This document shows positions 19,911 through 33,915 of a stretch of 64,000 nt of DNA, in pieces. This DNA is from Doryteuthis pealeii (Eukaryota; Mollusca; Cephalopoda; Myopsida; Loliginidae). Position 1 is the stretch's first letter. Every line of letters starts with the position of its first letter. A model generated the notes under the pieces. That model was not told where the DNA came from. It saw nothing but the letters and a program-made list of their open reading frames with translations, and did no database searches. The position numbers and the translations under genes were made by a program. The stretch lies in assembly GCA_023376005.1 (NCBI GenBank), contig CM042151.1, positions 79,704,917-79,768,916 of the forward strand. Reading direction: 5' to 3'.

Positions 19911-21935
19911 TTAAGACCAAGCCTGACTAAGAGTTGTGTTTGTTTTTCCCTCTCACTGTCCCGTTAAAAGTGTGCCGGCAGGGTTATGGATATTCCACAA
20001 AGTGAGTGAACCCCACCATCAGAAGACGGAGAAAAAACCAGCATCTGTGACGAGGACTCCATATTTACGGAAGCAAACTTTGAGAAGACTCCTTCAGTAG
20101 CCCGGTCGAACGAAACTGACCAACGAGGCCGGCGGAGGTCGAACAAGGAAAGAAAGCTAACCCTGAAGGCTAGAGAATATAGGAGGATGAAATATGTGAA
20201 GGAGATATATGGAAGGCAGAGCGCATTACATCTGCTAATGCAACAAATTTCAAAAAAGACTTGGAGACACAGCCAGTCACTGAACTTCAAAAAATGCATA
20301 AATGTCTACAGGAGGGAAATGCAGTGATGGTCTCCATATTCAAGCGCCTCCAGAACCTGGCAGGCGAGGATTTGGAAACAAACATAATAGAGGAGGTGGG
20401 ACAGACCAGCAAAAGAGAAAATGAGTTGACTTGTAAGGTCCATCAATCCGCCATGAAAGAGCCCGAAATTTATGTGGCACCTGACTCTGTATCTGAAATT
20501 TCGTCCCTCCCCTCATCTGCATCTAGGTCATACGCCTCTAGGCCCTCATCAAGGAAAAGTAAAGCGACACAAAACCAAACAAAACTACAAACGTTTTTTG
20601 AAATGCGAGGAAGAGAGGTGGGCGTTGGAGCAGAAGGTGAAAGAATCAGAGGATTTGGCAAGGAAGGCTAGGCAGGAACTGGACACGTATAACAGGTTAG
20701 AAGTATTGAACAAGTTGGACGCCAGTAGGCACCAGAGTCTATGAGGTACATCCCAGGACCGTCAAAGTCAATATCAGGAGTCTCCAAAACATCCAGAGTG
20801 GTGATAGAGAAGCCTCTATCACTAGCTAAAGGGGATGGCTCCCGCAGTGGCCCAGAAAGAACGGACGATTTGGTGGCACTTATACGAGCCTACACCACGT
20901 CAATGTCTTTAAGTAGACTTCCTGCCCCCGAGCCTGACATTTTCTATGGGGACCCACTGGAATACCCAGATTGGATTGCCTCCTTCACCACCCTGATAGG
21001 ATCCAAAGATATATCTCCCCAGGAGAAAATCCATTACCTCAAGCGATACCTCAGTGGACCAGCTCGAGAAGCCGTCAGGGGGTATTTGCTGTTGAGATCA
21101 GAAAATGCCTATAATAGAGTAAGGGAAGTTCTGGCAGAATGGTATGGATGTCCATTCATGATAGCGGAGGCCTTCCGGACAAAATTGGACTCCTGGCAGA
21201 AGATCCAAAACAAGGACTGTAAAGGACTGCGAAAACTTGCAGATTTCGCACTGTAGTGCAAAATGGCGATGGAGGACAACGCAGACTTATCCATCCTGAA
21301 TGACAGTCCTGAGATAAGAAAAGTCCTGATGAAGCTACCAGAGTGGATCACGAATCGTTGGGGGCGCATAGCAGCAAAGACTAGAACCAGCTGTGGAAGG
21401 TACCCCCCTTTTTCTGAATTTGCGGATTTTCTGGCTGAAGAAGCGAGCATTGCATGCGACCCAAACACATCACTGGTTGCCTATCAGTGTGTCCCAGAGG
21501 TGGATGCGAGGATGCAGAAGAAGAAGTTTGGTGCAAATGTTTTTCTGGACGGCACCCAGGCTGATGATAAACTATGTAAATTCTGCCAGCAAAAGGGCCA
21601 CACCCTACACGAGTGCTGGGCATTCTCAATCAAGAATGGTGAAGAGAAGAGTATATTCATCCAGGAGAGCAGGCTGTGTTTTCGATTCCTGGAAAAGGGG
21701 CATATGGCTAAGCAGTGCCCTAAGAGAAGTGTTTGTCAGCACTGTAAACAACGACGCCCTACTTGTCTTCATCGAAAAAAGGATAAGAAACCAAGCATGT
21801 TGCCAGAGTCTGCACAGGACCCAAACCCAAAGGAACCACAACAGAGGGAAGGGGATTATAACGAAGCATGCTGTCGAAGAGTATTAAAATACCAAGACAG
21901 ATACTCAACGCAGCTCTTCCGATGATTGGTCTTCT
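19911..21935 (+). pseudogene. BEL-3 gag
   Basis: A third, unrelated BEL/Pao Gag. A basic, charged N-terminus (about 20,050-20,700) with a probable coiled coil (QKVKESEDLARKARQELD) leads to the capsid at 20,741-21,256 (DIFYGDPLEYPDWIASF, HYLKRYLSGPAREAVRGY). The rest (21,263-21,925) holds PEWITNRWGRIAA and three CCHC-type knuckles, CKFCQQKGHTLHEC, CFRFLEKGHMAKQC (first cysteine pair altered) and CQHCKQRRPTCLH. This is the Pao-type arrangement. Frameshifts occur near 20,670, 20,740 and 21,256. The frame ends in the palindrome spacer, so no pol follows. Confidence 0.85.
21789..21935. other. Spacer (loop) at the centre of the palindrome
   Basis: About 147 bases of BEL-3 gag occur once only. At 21,788 the left arm ends in AAAAAGGATAAG; from 21,936 the sequence CTTATCCCTTTTTCGATG is the reverse complement of 21,772-21,788. 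The DNA therefore turns back on itself without any foreign sequence at the turn. Confidence 0.85.
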
Positions 21936-23830
21936 TATCCCTTTTTCGATGAAGACAAGTAGGGCGTCGTTGTTTACCAGTGCTGACAAACACTTCTCTT
22001 AGGGCAACTCGCTTAGCCATAGCCTTTTTTTCCAGGGAATCGAAACACAGCCTGCCTCTCCTGGTGAATATTATTCTCTTCACCCCATTCTGCTTGAGAT
22101 ATGCCCAGCACTCGTGTAGGGTGTGGCCCTTTTGCTGCGAATTTACCATAGTTTAGTGCAATCAGCCTGGTGCCGGCCAGAAAAAACATTGCACCCAAAC
22201 TTCTCTCTGCATCCTCAGGCAGTTCACTCTTGGGACACACTGATAGGCAACCAGTGATGTGTTTGGGTCGCATGCAATGCTCGCTTTTCTTCAGCCAGAA
22301 AATCCGCAAATTCCAGAAAAGGGGGGTACCTTCCACAGCTGGTTCTAGTCTTGCTGCTATGCGCCCCCAGCGATTCGTGATCCACTCTGGTAGCTTCATC
22401 AGGACTTTCTTTATCTCACGACTGTCATTCAGGATGGATAAGTCTGCGTTGTCCTCCATCGCCATTTTGCACTACAGTTGCGAAATCTGCAAGTCTTGTT
22501 TTGGATCTTCTGCCAGGAGTCCAATTTTGTCCGGAAGGCCTCCGCTATCATGAATGGACATCCATACCATTCTGCCAGAACTTCCCTTACTCTATTATAG
22601 GCATTTTCTGATCTCAACAGTAAATACCCCCTGACGGCTTATCGAGCTGGTCCACTGAGGTTTCGCTTGAGGTAATGGATTTTCTCCTGGGGAGTATTAT
22701 CTTTGGATCCTATCAGGTGGTGAAGAGGCAATCCAATCTGGGTATTCCAGTGGGTCCCCATAGAAAATGTCAGGCTCGGGGGCAGGAAGTCTACTTAAAG
22801 ACATTGACGTGGTGTAGGCTCGTATAAGTGCCACCAAATCGTCCCCTTTCTGGGCCCATGGGGACCATCCCCTTTAGCTAGTGATAGAGGCTTCCTCTAT
22901 CACCACTCTGGATGTTTCGGAGACTCTGATATTGACTTTGACGGTCCTGGGATGTACCTCATAGACTCTGGTGCCTACTGGCGTCCAACTTGTTCAATAC
23001 TTCTAACCTGTTATACGTGTCCAGTTCCTGCCTAGCCTTCCTTGCCAAAATCCTCTGATTCTTTCACCTTCTGCTCCAACGCCCACCTCTCTTCCTCGCA
23101 TTTCAAAAACGTTTGTAGTTTTGTTTGGTTTGTGTCGCTTTTTTCCTTGATGAGGGCCTAGAGGCGTATGACCTAGATGCAGATGAGGGGAGGGACGAAA
23201 TTTCAGATACAGAGTCAGGTGCCCACATAAATTTCGGGCTCTTTCATGGCGGATTGATGGACCTTACAAGTCAACTCATTTTCTCTTTTCTTGGTCTGTC
23301 CACCTCCTCTATTATGTTTGTTTCAAATCCTCGCCTGCCAGGTTCTGGAGGCGCTTGAATTATGGAGACCATCACTGCATTTTCCCTCCTGTAGCATTTA
23401 TGCATTTTTTGAAGTTCCAGTGACTGGCTGTGTCTCCAAAGTCCTTTTTTGAAATTTTGTTGCATTAGCAGATGTAATCGCGCTCTGCCTTCCATATATC
23501 TCCTTCACATATTTTATCCTCCTATATTCTCTAGCCTTCAGGGTTAGCTTTCTTTTCCTTGTTCGACCTCCGCCGGCCTCGTTGGTCAGTTTCGTTCGAC
23601 CGGGCTACTGAAGGAGTCTCTCAAAGTTTTTGCCCATAATATGGAAGTCCTCGTCGCAGATGCTGGTTTTTTTCTCCGTCTTCTGATGGTGGGGTTCACT
23701 CACTTTGTGGAATATCATAAACCCTTGCCGGCACACTTTTAACGGGACAGTGAGAGGGAAAAACAAAACACAACTCTTAGTCAGGCTTGGTTTTTAAAGC
23801 AATTACAGGATGTTTAACTATATCACCACC
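21936..23830 (-). pseudogene. BEL-3 gag, right-arm copy
   Basis: Mirrors 19,911-21,788. PEWITNRWGRIAA is near 22,340-22,400 and the knuckle region near 21,960-22,150. A 16-base stretch present at 21,216-21,232 is missing near 22,495, and more frameshifts are present than on the left. Confidence 0.85.
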
Positions 23831-26309
23831 TAAAGCTGTTTTAAAGGAACATGCATTGTCACTATAAATGTGTGCGGGTGGCACCATGAACATTACAGAA
23901 TCTAGCCAGGGCCCTGAATGAAAGCTTGCGTACTCATATCTGGAACCAGTTCTATGTGAATAGCACGATGTTCATGCAAGTAAAGATCAGCAAATACATC
24001 TTGCTGGATTTTCCATTTTCTTGTACCCATATGTGTCCAGTATAGTCGATCCCTGTGTGTTGGAAAGGTTTATGAATTTGACTCTGTGTTCTTGGTAAGT
24101 TGGTTAGTTTTGGGGTACTTGAATGCTAGTGAGTTGAACCTTTTGCAGGTATGACATTTGGATGTATAACAGTTTTCACTGAATCTCTTTGCAGAATGCT
24201 TGCTGTTGCATAGTTTTAATTAGATATTTTCCAGCTGATGTCTTCAGTTTGCTCCCCTAATCGTTTGCATTGCCTATAAATTTGAAAATGAAGGCTGAGG
24301 CATTATGTAATTTATTGAATTAGGAGAACCTATCAAAGGAAATCTTTGGGTCTTTAAAATTGCTGGTTAATGTATTATAGAAAACATTGTCCAAGTGACA
24401 CTTATTTCAGGGCTCAGACAATCTAAACTACTAGTTGGCCATTTCTCAACATCCACAACCAATTAGGTCCGTATGTCCAATAATTGAGTTTTTGCAGAAT
24501 TTTCCTAAGCTTATTACCACGAGTAAGCAGATCAGCTGGATTATCTTCAGAGGGGACGTATTTGAATTTGATATCCACCGAATTCCTTGTGCAATTGTTT
24601 TCTCATTTGTGAATGTCCTTTAATCTGTTCCTGAGTGAACAAACTTTTTGCCCTTTATGTTTTCTGTGAGTAACCACGACACAACGACTTGTGCATCCAC
24701 CAAGACGTAGATGCTTCAAAATAGATGCTGGAATATGCTTTTAACAGTGTTGCTAGTGACTTGATAGCAGAATACACTGAAAGTAGTTCCATCATAGGGA
24801 GTGTCTTGGGCTTCATGGGGGCCACCTTTACTTTTGAGAATATGAGGCGAGATTTCCCACTTTGTACGCCATAGACAGCAAATCCATAGGCCTGTGGGGA
24901 CGCATCACAGAATAAATAAACTTCATTGGGCTATCACTGTCCACTGCATGTCTTGGGAAGGATATATCATGCAAAACCTGCGAGGTCCTCCGCTATGCTC
25001 GACCAGAGGTATTCATTTCATCTGGTATTTCCTCATCTCAAGCCATCTTAATGACCATAACTTGTGGAGAAGTATTTTTGTATTAACCATGACGGAGAAC
25101 AAATGATAGTGAATCCAAATATTTTGGCTGTTTGGGCCAAAACTTCTCTTTTGGAAAATACTTTCCTATTACAGATGAGTTTGCTATGCTTTATACTGTC
25201 TGATTCGGTAATAATTGTAGCCCCAAACCTTCTCGTATTTAATCCATTGATAGTATCTTCTTCCTTCATTATGGATTTCAAGACTCACAATTGGAATTGC
25301 ATGATCTCAACTGAAGTTTCCTTCATGAAGCGTACATACGCTATAAATTCTGGCAAGACTGTTCAGATGTTTATCAAAGAATTTAATGGGAGAAATATTT
25401 GTTTAATTAAAGATTCTAACAGTCTTAATGGTTTAAACACATGTATTTGTATCTAATTAATGGGTCAGAGGTACATTATTGAATGATTATGGGTATGCAG
25501 GTTATGGTTAATGCCTCAGGGGGTTCAGCCTCGCCTATAGGTAAAATAGTAGGGTACTGGGTTAGTAATGGCAGCTGGTCTCAGAGAAAGAAAAGGGTTA
25601 GGGTTAATACCTCAAAAGTTCAGCCTCAAATTGTGTGTTATCAGTATATTCTATATATATATAAATTGTGTATATTCAGCCGCTTCTGTGTACAAGGAGA
25701 TCAATTCTTTTGAGGAGTTACCAGTCATGCACAAATTGTCCACATAGAATCTGTTCTTCAACATCCGATTGGCAAGCGTCATCTGGACTATATTTTTATG
25801 TGATGTTTAATGACAAAGCTCAGGATGGAACAGACAAGGCATTGAATCCGAATATCAATGTTGTATATATCGGTAACATAGTAACCTGTTACCATCCTTT
25901 ATGAAGAAGCAAAATCTGTTTTTGTCCTTTTCTGACTTGAGCCCTATCATCAAAAAGGCTTTGCGGATGTCTTCCTAACAGCACATATCCATTGCTGACG
26001 AATAATAGCAGTAATTCAAACATGTTCATCAGGTTGATCTCCTGGATATGAGGCTCATTTAGCGAATAAGCACCCCCCCGTTTTCAGGGAACAGTTGAAG
26101 ACTGGCCTTAATTTGGTAGTTGATTGCTGGTCAGTCTTGAATACTGGTCTGTGTGGTATCCATATATACTTATTAAACTCATGGGGCGCAACATTTATCC
26201 TTTCAATGACCCCTTCGGCTTCCTGCTGTCGAAAGATGTCAAGATAAGTGCCATCCAATTTTTATTTTCTAACGAATGCATCGTTCTGTCCAGCACTTTC
26301 AGTGCTACT
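23831..26309 (-). pseudogene. BEL-2 RT, RNase H and integrase, right-arm copy
   Basis: Mirrors 17,431-19,905. Recognisable pieces are KREVLAQTAKIFGF (25,130-25,180) and IPHRPVFKTDQQSTTKLRPV (26,090-26,160). The non-coding interruption is at about 25,330-25,680. It is no more intact than the left copy. Confidence 0.8.
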
Positions 26310-26757
26310 CGATAATTGGAAGGTAAGCATTTATTTTGTCCTTGAGCCAGGGCAATTCTACATAGTAGGCGCTTATTTCTGAACTCGATTCTTCCTCAAA
26401 ACTCCCTAATTTTGGTTTTATCATATTCGCTGATATGATCTTCCTCGAGGGAGGAAACTGTTACATCAACAGCGAACATCCTTTCCAGATTTCTTTCCAC
26501 GTTGGAGAATTCAAATATATCCAGAAACATCTCCGGATAATTGGAAGGTACAGCATTTATTTTGTCTTTGAGCCTGGGCAATTCTACATAGTAGGCGTTA
26601 TTTCTGAACTCGATTGCTTCCTCAAACTCCCTAATTTTGGTTTAACATATTCGCTGATATGATTTTCCTCAAGGAGGAAACTGCTGCATCAACAGCGAAC
26701 ATCCTTTCCAGATTTCTTTTCCACGTTGGAGATTCAATATATCCGGGAACATTCCGG
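26310..26757 (-). repeat. 225-bp in-frame duplication, right-arm copy
   Basis: Mirrors 16,983-17,430; the two copies of DIFEFSNVERNLERMF are near 26,480-26,530 and 26,695-26,750. Confidence 0.85.
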
Positions 26758-29700
26758 GTGGGTTGATTAGGGACTCAATATCCTTCTCACATTTTATCTG
26801 GACAGGCTGCATTTTCTGAGACAATGGTGTGGTAGTTCTCCATTGCATTGCTGTGGTCTATCCTTGACTGTGAAACTTGGTGGGTCATACAGGAAATGCT
26901 GCACATCACCGAAAGGAAGATTCCATTCACGTTGACCAAGCTGAACCGTTCATACATTTAACAATTCTGGCTTGTGTCATGTGTTGGAGAATATCACTCC
27001 CAATATCCCTTGTATTCTTATTTGGTTCTCCTTATGAAAGGCTATTTTGTGTTTTAGGTTCGTCAAATTTGTTTGTGAGTATAATCAAGCGACTCAAACT
27101 CAAATTTGATATCGAATCTATCATCCAGCCAGAATGGACTTGTTGATACATTTCTCCCCCCAAGCCGGTTTTCATTTCAACCTGTTCTAACTGTTTAGAT
27201 ATTTCCTGAATAGTTTTCCCATGGAAGTCGACTGGGTCAGAAATCTCAATGACATTTCAATTCTTTGAGTATGTCCTTAGAAAAATGATTTAGCAAAGAT
27301 AATTTTGAATGGTCGTTCTGTACTCCATATACCACAAATCCATAAGCCTGAGGGGAAGCATCCGCAAAAACACATATATTTTAGCAGGCTGCCTTCTGCT
27401 GATTCATTTTCGAATGAAGTTAAATTCATTTCAATTTGGACAAATCACTGGCTAAGGAAGCCCATTGGGATTGTATTTCTTGGGGGATCACAGTATCTCA
27501 TTCTATTTTGAGTTTCCATAATGTCCTAAGGATTAATTTCGATTTGATAGTGTCAGGGGCACAAAGGGATAAGGGATCAAAGACTTTGGCACTCTGTGCC
27601 AGTATATTCCTCTTCGTCTTTTGGCTTGCATGTCTATAGAGCAGGATGCTGTGCTTAATACACCCTTTTTAGGGTTGTAATTGTATCCTAGCACTCTTTC
27701 ATGTTCTGCCTTATTCTGTACTATGGAGTTTAATTCCTCAGAATTGGAATTGCAGGACCTTAGAAGGAAGTTTCCTTCCTGTAATCTTGCTAACTGCGCT
27801 TTTGTAAACATGCATCAGTTTTATTACTGTCATCGTCCGTGACAATTAAATTGTCGACATAAAAATTATTCTTTATCATTCTCGTACATTCATCATCGCC
27901 GTATCGTTGATGTGGTATTGCAGAATGAAGTTGAGATATGAACAAGCAAGCATTGAACCCGAATAGCAGCGTTTATAGCGGTAGCAGATGAGTTCATTTT
28001 CTTTCTTTATGAAAAAATCTTCTTTTTTTTTTATTTAATCATGAGGAATGCCCCTTTTATGTCCCCCAACATCACAAATCTATTGTTCTAAATCTCAACA
28101 GAACCTCAATTAGGTTCCTGATGAGATTTATTCCCGGATAGGCCGCTTCATTTCAGGGAACATTTTCTTCCAGTTTTCAAGGAACAATTTGAACACAGGT
28201 CTAATTTTGTGGTCACCTGTTCTGTTTTTTTATGACTGGCCTATGGGGGATCCACTTGAATTTGCTGAATTCCTCCGGTTCTATCTCTAGCCTCTCGATG
28301 ATCCCTTTTCTTGCTGGTAGAAAACTTTGTTATACTCTTTGTCAAGCTTCTTTTCTCCAGAGAGTTCATTGTCCTGTCAAGCACTTTAAAAGCCCACCTG
28401 GTAATTTGATGGTATTTCATGGACTCTGTCCTCATACCACGGAAGGTCGACATAGTAAGAGTTATTTTTGAACTCGATAGTTCTTAAATTCTTTCTATTT
28501 TTTTTTTTTTTTTTGTCCAAAGCCGCTGACATCCATATTCTGTATTCCCCTGGACAGCTGAATCTAATGTAAACATGTTCTGCAAGTTAGTTTGAGTCGA
28601 GTTGGGAGAGGTCGAGGATCTCTTCAATTTTCTCAGTTTCCCCACCCAGAGCTTGCTTCCAATATTTTGTGGGGCAATGACTGAGGTTCTGTGATCATTG
28701 GGAAGTAACTTAGAAAGGGTTTGGGTGGCCTATTGGCTGCGAATTTTTTGATAGTGTCGACAAAATTGAGAGAATTTCTGAAAGGGGCAAGCCCTGTTGG
28801 TATTAGCCATGCTTTCCCTCTCATGCAATTCACAACCTTTAAACTTTCCAGGTGTTCAATGATGTCCACACCTATCAACCCTGATATCTTAACCTTAGTA
28901 TTGTTTTTATTGCTGAAAGTGCTAGTGGTTTGTTTGCGCCTTTTCAGATTTTCCTGATGGATTTCAGGTGTGGCATCTCGTAGGGGATATTAAATTCTTT
29001 GTCTACTAGTATGGACGAGTTACTTCTCTTCCACCGGTCAGCCCAACTTTTTACTTGGATCGCTTTGAATTTCTTCAGGGAACAACTGTTGTAGGTGTTT
29101 AAGGGCAGTTCCACCTCTTTTATTTGTCCCCTTGTTGGGGTCTCAACCACTTGATGATATTACCCGAGAAGTAGGACCTCTGACTTCCTGTGTCAAGTAG
29201 ACAATTTATGTGGCTTCTCTTTGGTTTCTGGAGGGACTCTTGACATCAACAACGTTCTTATAGATTCGTTGTAGTGTTTGAAATATGTCTCGTCAGAGTT
29301 GGATAGTTTTGACCAGCCTTGTAAGTGATTTCCCTTTTTAGTTGAGGGGGGTAGTTTCTTGAAAATTATGACTCGTGACTTTGTTCCCTGGACTGGGTTG
29401 TTCAAAGTTATCCAGCTCGTATGATCCCTTAAGTTCAGCCGGAATATCTGCCAAGAATTGCGTATCTTGACATATTCCGGGTCTTATTTGGGTTTGTAGG
29501 ACATTATCTGATTGAATATCTTTTATTATGAGGTTTTCATTTAAAAATTCCTTCTTAAGGGAGGTCATTAGTGACATTGTAGTTGCTTTTCTTTTATAGT
29601 TAAATGGGACACCAATTGTAGGGCATAAGTCGTAAAGATAACCCTTTAATAGATTTAATTTACTTTATCCGACTCCACATGCATTACGCAGTTCTGGAAC

Positions 29701-29763
29701 TGGGCTACTAAGTTTTTAAATTCAAACTTAGTGGGTTTTACCCCACTAAATTTGAAAGCACTC
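26758..29763 (-). pseudogene. BEL-2 protease and BEL-1 RT, protease, gag C-terminus, right-arm copy
   Basis: Mirrors 13,985-16,982. It shows LARLQEGNFLLRSCNSN (27,533-27,811), KVLDRTMNSLEKRSL (28,340-28,400), GVDIIEHL (28,850-28,875), the DTG protease site near 29,205 and the capsid segment near 29,560-29,760. The switch from BEL-1 RNase H to BEL-2 protease is at the same place (about 27,300). Confidence 0.82.
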
Positions 29764-29879
29764 TGTGGCGAATAATAATGAATACCTTTATGCGAATAAG
29801 GTTTTATTCAACTTAAAGATTGCACACGTGTATACAAAGATGGCGACTTGCCGAATGAAACAGGGGAGGTAACTCCACA
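29764..29879 (-). repeat. 3' LTR of gypsy-N, right arm
   Basis: Reverse complement of 13,867-13,984, with TG...CA ends. Confidence 0.85.
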
Positions 29880-32800
29880 ATCACTGCCACACTGAAAAGA
29901 AAAGGGGTCTAGTGTGACGCGATCAAATCGGGGGTTAAACAAAGGTGGTGTTTCTTAAAGATCTAAGCGATTAGGGGGTTTTATGACTCTGGTGGAGCGA
30001 CACAGTGTTTGTGGGGCTCTTACAAGTCCCTCCACAGAATCATTGTTAGTTTGTTGAGGGATAGCTCACAGTCATTGTCTTCAGGGAAATATGTATCTGG
30101 GGTGAGTTGATATTGGTGAGTCCATGGGAGAGTCCTCTGGGGCAATCTATTGAGTCTGCTGCTCTCATTTCCTCTTGGGGATAGATGTTTGAGTGAAACC
30201 GTGGTTCACTGCCATCAGATTTCCTGACATGGGCATAGTGAGGGTTTGCTTCTAATAGCTCAACCTCATCGACCAGTGGTTCATGTTTGCTATTCCTGGG
30301 ATATCGTTTCATCAGTATTTTTCTGGGTTGACTTAGCCATGCGGGTAAGGTAATTCCAGTAGTTGAGCGCCTGTTAAACTTAAATAATCATTCATGTGGT
30401 GTGCATTAGTTGCCGTACACAACAGCAAACAACTTGCGTGTAAAGCCTCTGCCAAGACTTCTTCCAGTGTGACTCCGGGAGATTTTTTGTTTTCAATGCC
30501 AGGAGGATTGACTGCCAAATGGCACCGTGAATCCTTCCACTTGGCCATTCCCTTCAGGATTATAGGATGTGGTTCTACTTGTAACAACCCCAAAATTGTG
30601 CAGGAATGTTTTGGTTTCCTGTGAAAGAAAGGAAGATCCTCTGTCACTGGTGGATGTAGGCTGGCATGCAAAAATGGAGAATAGATTAGACAGGCAGCTA
30701 TTAACAGTTTTAGCTTCCATGTTCGGGCAAGGGTAGGCAAAGGTAAATCTGGAAAATTCGTCCACAATTGTTAACAGGTATTTATTTCGAGATGTAGAGG
30801 GTAATGGACCCTTGAAATCGATACTCAGAAGATCAAACGGTTGAGTGGCTTTAATTAGGTGTAGGTTTCTTGGTCTGTGAAAGTTTGGTTTTATCATGCT
30901 GCACGTTTGGCATTTTGCAGTCATTGTACAGATTTCTTCAACAGAATGAGTCATTCAGGTTACCCCTGGGTGACACAGTGACTGTGTAACCTCAGCAGTT
31001 TGTTGTCTGGAATGGTAGCACAGTTGGTTCGAGTAAGAGTGTCTGCCGCGACATTCTCTTTTCCTTCGATACTTAATGTCAAAACTAAAGGAAGCAAGAT
31101 TGATTCTCTTTTTCATTCTTTATTTTGCCATGATTTTGTGAATCAAACATAAAACGGACAAATTTCTGATCTGTCTTTAGGATGAAATGCCTACCAATCT
31201 GAAAGTGTCTCCATTTCTCAATGGTATCAACTATTGCTAGAGCTTCTTTCTCCACTGATGCATAATTTATTTCACTGCCTTGTAGTGATCTGGAGTGAAA
31301 AGCAACTGATCGACCGTCCTGGCTGAGTACTGCTGATACAGAGTTGTGTGATGCATCCATTCCTCTACAAATGTCAGATCATCACTAATTGTGGTCAGGC
31401 TGGCATCTAATAGATCAGCTTTCAGTGTTTGGAAGGCTATTAAGGCCTCCCCTAATAATGGAAAACTTTGTGTGCATTTTAGTTCTTTTATTTTTTCAGA
31501 GAATTGTTGATCCATTTTGCATAATAGGCAAACACACCCATGACTCGTTCTAGGGATTTTGGATTTTTGGGTGTGGGTAATTCCATTAGAACACGTAGAC
31601 ACTCTGGGTCAGGCTTTATTACTACTCAGAAATGTGGTATCCCAGGTGATCAATTGTCTGAGTGGAGAATTAGCATTTCTCTTCATTGTAGGTCCAGTTG
31701 TCAGCTTTTTGGAAATGCTGAAGATTGTAGTCATGCCTTTCTATTGTCATGCCACATATGATTAAGTTGTCAACATAGGCATAGGTGTTTAACTTATGTT
31801 TCTTGAGGATTCATCCATTTTTCTTTGAAAGCAAACAGTCCCATTGGTCACTCCAAAGGCATTCTGGTAAACTGATACAGTTGACCACTGGCATTGGATA
31901 CGCATCTAAAAGCGTGAACTTGTTGACTGTTTGTGAATAGTCGATTACCATTCTCTTTTTGTGGTTTCCATCCTCCTTAACGACTAGAGGTTGTGCCCTC
32001 CACGGGGATAGGCTTGGTTCAATTATTCCTTCTTTTAGCAGCCTTTCTGTCTCCAAATTAATAAATTGTTGATCTGGCTTTGAAAATTTCCGAGGTTTGG
32101 TTGCAATAGGCTTGCAATTCTCCGAAAGGTTAGCAAACAATGTTGGAGGGTCGACATTGATAGTTGTTAGGGCACAAAAAGTTAATGTTGGTTTATTACC
32201 GCCATATTTTATGATAACACTTTCATGTTGTTCTTGGAAGTCAGTCCCGAGAATTACATCAGTACAAAGATCATCAATTATGTGTAAGTTAATGTTTCTG
32301 TACTCGCGTCCGAGAAGGATGAAATCCACTATGCAGTGTCCTGTAATTTTCGTGGTCTGTGTTCCAGCGGCCATACGAATTTGAGCCTTTTGGCAACTTT
32401 GTGGCTTATGAAACTTCTATCGGTGCTCCCACTGTCAATTAAGGCCTTCACTTTGTGTCCCTTTATGAGCAGATTCGTGGATACTTTAAATTCTGATTCT
32501 GTGGCGGCAGAATATATACTTGAAAGTGTGGGGCCGTCATTAACTGATAAAGAATCAATAGTATCAACAATTGCATCCGACTGAACTCTGGACCTGTTTG
32601 AGTGACACATTTTAGAAAAATGTCTGACTTTAGAGCATTTAAGACAAGACACTTGCCTTGCTGGGCACCTACTTCATGGGTGGCGTAAATTTCCACAAAA
32701 CCAGCATGTTGACTTTGTTGCAGCTGATGTGTTCTCCGTAGTTTGTCTTACTTCTCTAGCAGCTGCACTCATTGTAGGTGTGTGAGGATTTTGTTGGATA

Positions 32801-33330
32801 AATGCAACAGCATTTTTTTGTGCAAGGTCGAGAGACCGGGCTTTACTGTACGCGTTTTGTAAGTCCAGCGGTCTATTTTTCAGTAGTCTCTGTCGAATAA
32901 GATTAGATTCCAGACCATTAATGAATGCGTCGCGAATTGCTTCCTCTTGGTAGACTTCTGCGGTCACTGACTTATAATTGCAGTCTTTAGACAACCCGTG
33001 CAGTGCATGTAAGAATTGGTCTATAGATTCATCGGGTCTCTGACGACGACTTGAAAGGAGGTGATGCGCAAATATTTCGTTCGTCGGTTTAACATAAATA
33101 TTCTCAAGAGTTTGTATAGCCTCCTCGTATGTTTTACATCCTTCAACATGGTCATACACCGTCCGGTGTATGTGACCCAGCAAAATGGTGAATTTATCCA
33201 TTGGGGAGTTCGAGTCCTCCCACGGCGTCCAAGTAATATTAAAAATCCAGTACCAAAAATGTCCATTCTTTGCGGCGACAGGTGAACTAGGGTCCTTGTT
33301 GAATCTTTCTGGCTTGAGTATTTTATCCAT
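29880..33330 (-). pseudogene. Gypsy-N gag-pol, right-arm copy
   Basis: Mirrors 10,407-13,866: gag at 32,674-33,330 and 32,329-32,652 (second knuckle CLKCSKVRHFSKMC, DSGSTD protease site), protease/RT fingers at 31,811-32,374, RNase H at 31,085-31,360, and integrase at 30,493-30,954 (IDFKGPLP, SDRGSSF, NPEGNGQVEGF), with the tail at 30,000-30,312. It shares the RT motif A deletion and the protease frameshift with the left copy but has clean base substitutions in gag, for example TAEVYQEEAIRDAF where the left reads TAEIYQEEAIREAF. Confidence 0.85.
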
Positions 33331-33355
33331 TCTGAATAGATTAAGTTGAATAAAT

Positions 33356-33476
33356 TGTGGAGAATAATAATTGAAGAAGATACCTTTAGGCGAATAAGGT
33401 TTTATTCAACTTAAAGAACGCACATGTGTATACAAAGATGGCGACTTGACGAATGGAACAGGGAGGTAACTCCCAA
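33356..33476 (-). repeat. 5' LTR of gypsy-N, right arm
   Basis: Reverse complement of 10,260-10,381, with the same AATAAAACC signal and TGTGGAGAATAA end on the + strand. Confidence 0.85.
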
Positions 33477-33477
33477 T

Positions 33478-33915
33478 TCAAGGGTGGGTAACTCTAAAAT
33501 TGTCCCATATTACCACACACTCCATTTTAGGAGTCATTATTAGTGATTGGTCTCGGTGGCCCTTGTGTCCGCCGTCGCTGGGGGAACGGTTATCTTCTCC
33601 ATTGAGGGACTGTTCTAAAACTTCTATTCTAGCCCATATTCTCAAATGGAGCTCATCACTTTTCCATAATTGCACCCTTAGTTCACATTTTCCGGCTTCT
33701 GCTGGGGTCTTAGAGCTAATCTGGCTCATTTTTACAGAAATTTCATTGATCCTGTTGAATTCGGATCTTATAGAATCCTTTTCTTCAGAAAGGGCACAAC
33801 CATTTAAAGGCATTTCCTCTAACAATTCCACTCTTTTTAAGATACTCTCCTCTATTGACTCTTTGGCTTCGATATGAGGTTTCATGCCTTTCACGCTTTC
33901 TAATTTGGAAGTCAT
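33478..33915 (-). pseudogene. BEL-1 gag N-terminus, right-arm copy
   Basis: Same length (438 bp) and same 145-residue translation as 9,821-10,258. The antisense frame of 125 codons is also conserved only because the DNA is. Confidence 0.6.

Larger units (their letters stand above)
4494..21788 (+). repeat. Left arm of a ~17.3-kb inverted repeat
   Basis: The sequence reappears as its reverse complement in 21,936-39,225. Paired positions add up to about 43,720-43,736 all along the arm: 4,494 with 39,225, 9,821 with 33,915, 13,984 with 29,764, and 21,788 with 21,936. Element order, nested insertions and even the internal deletions of the retrotransposons are shared. The BEL gag segment 9,821-10,258 encodes the same 145 residues as 33,478-33,915, while other parts carry scattered indels and some clean substitutions. 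Confidence 0.93.
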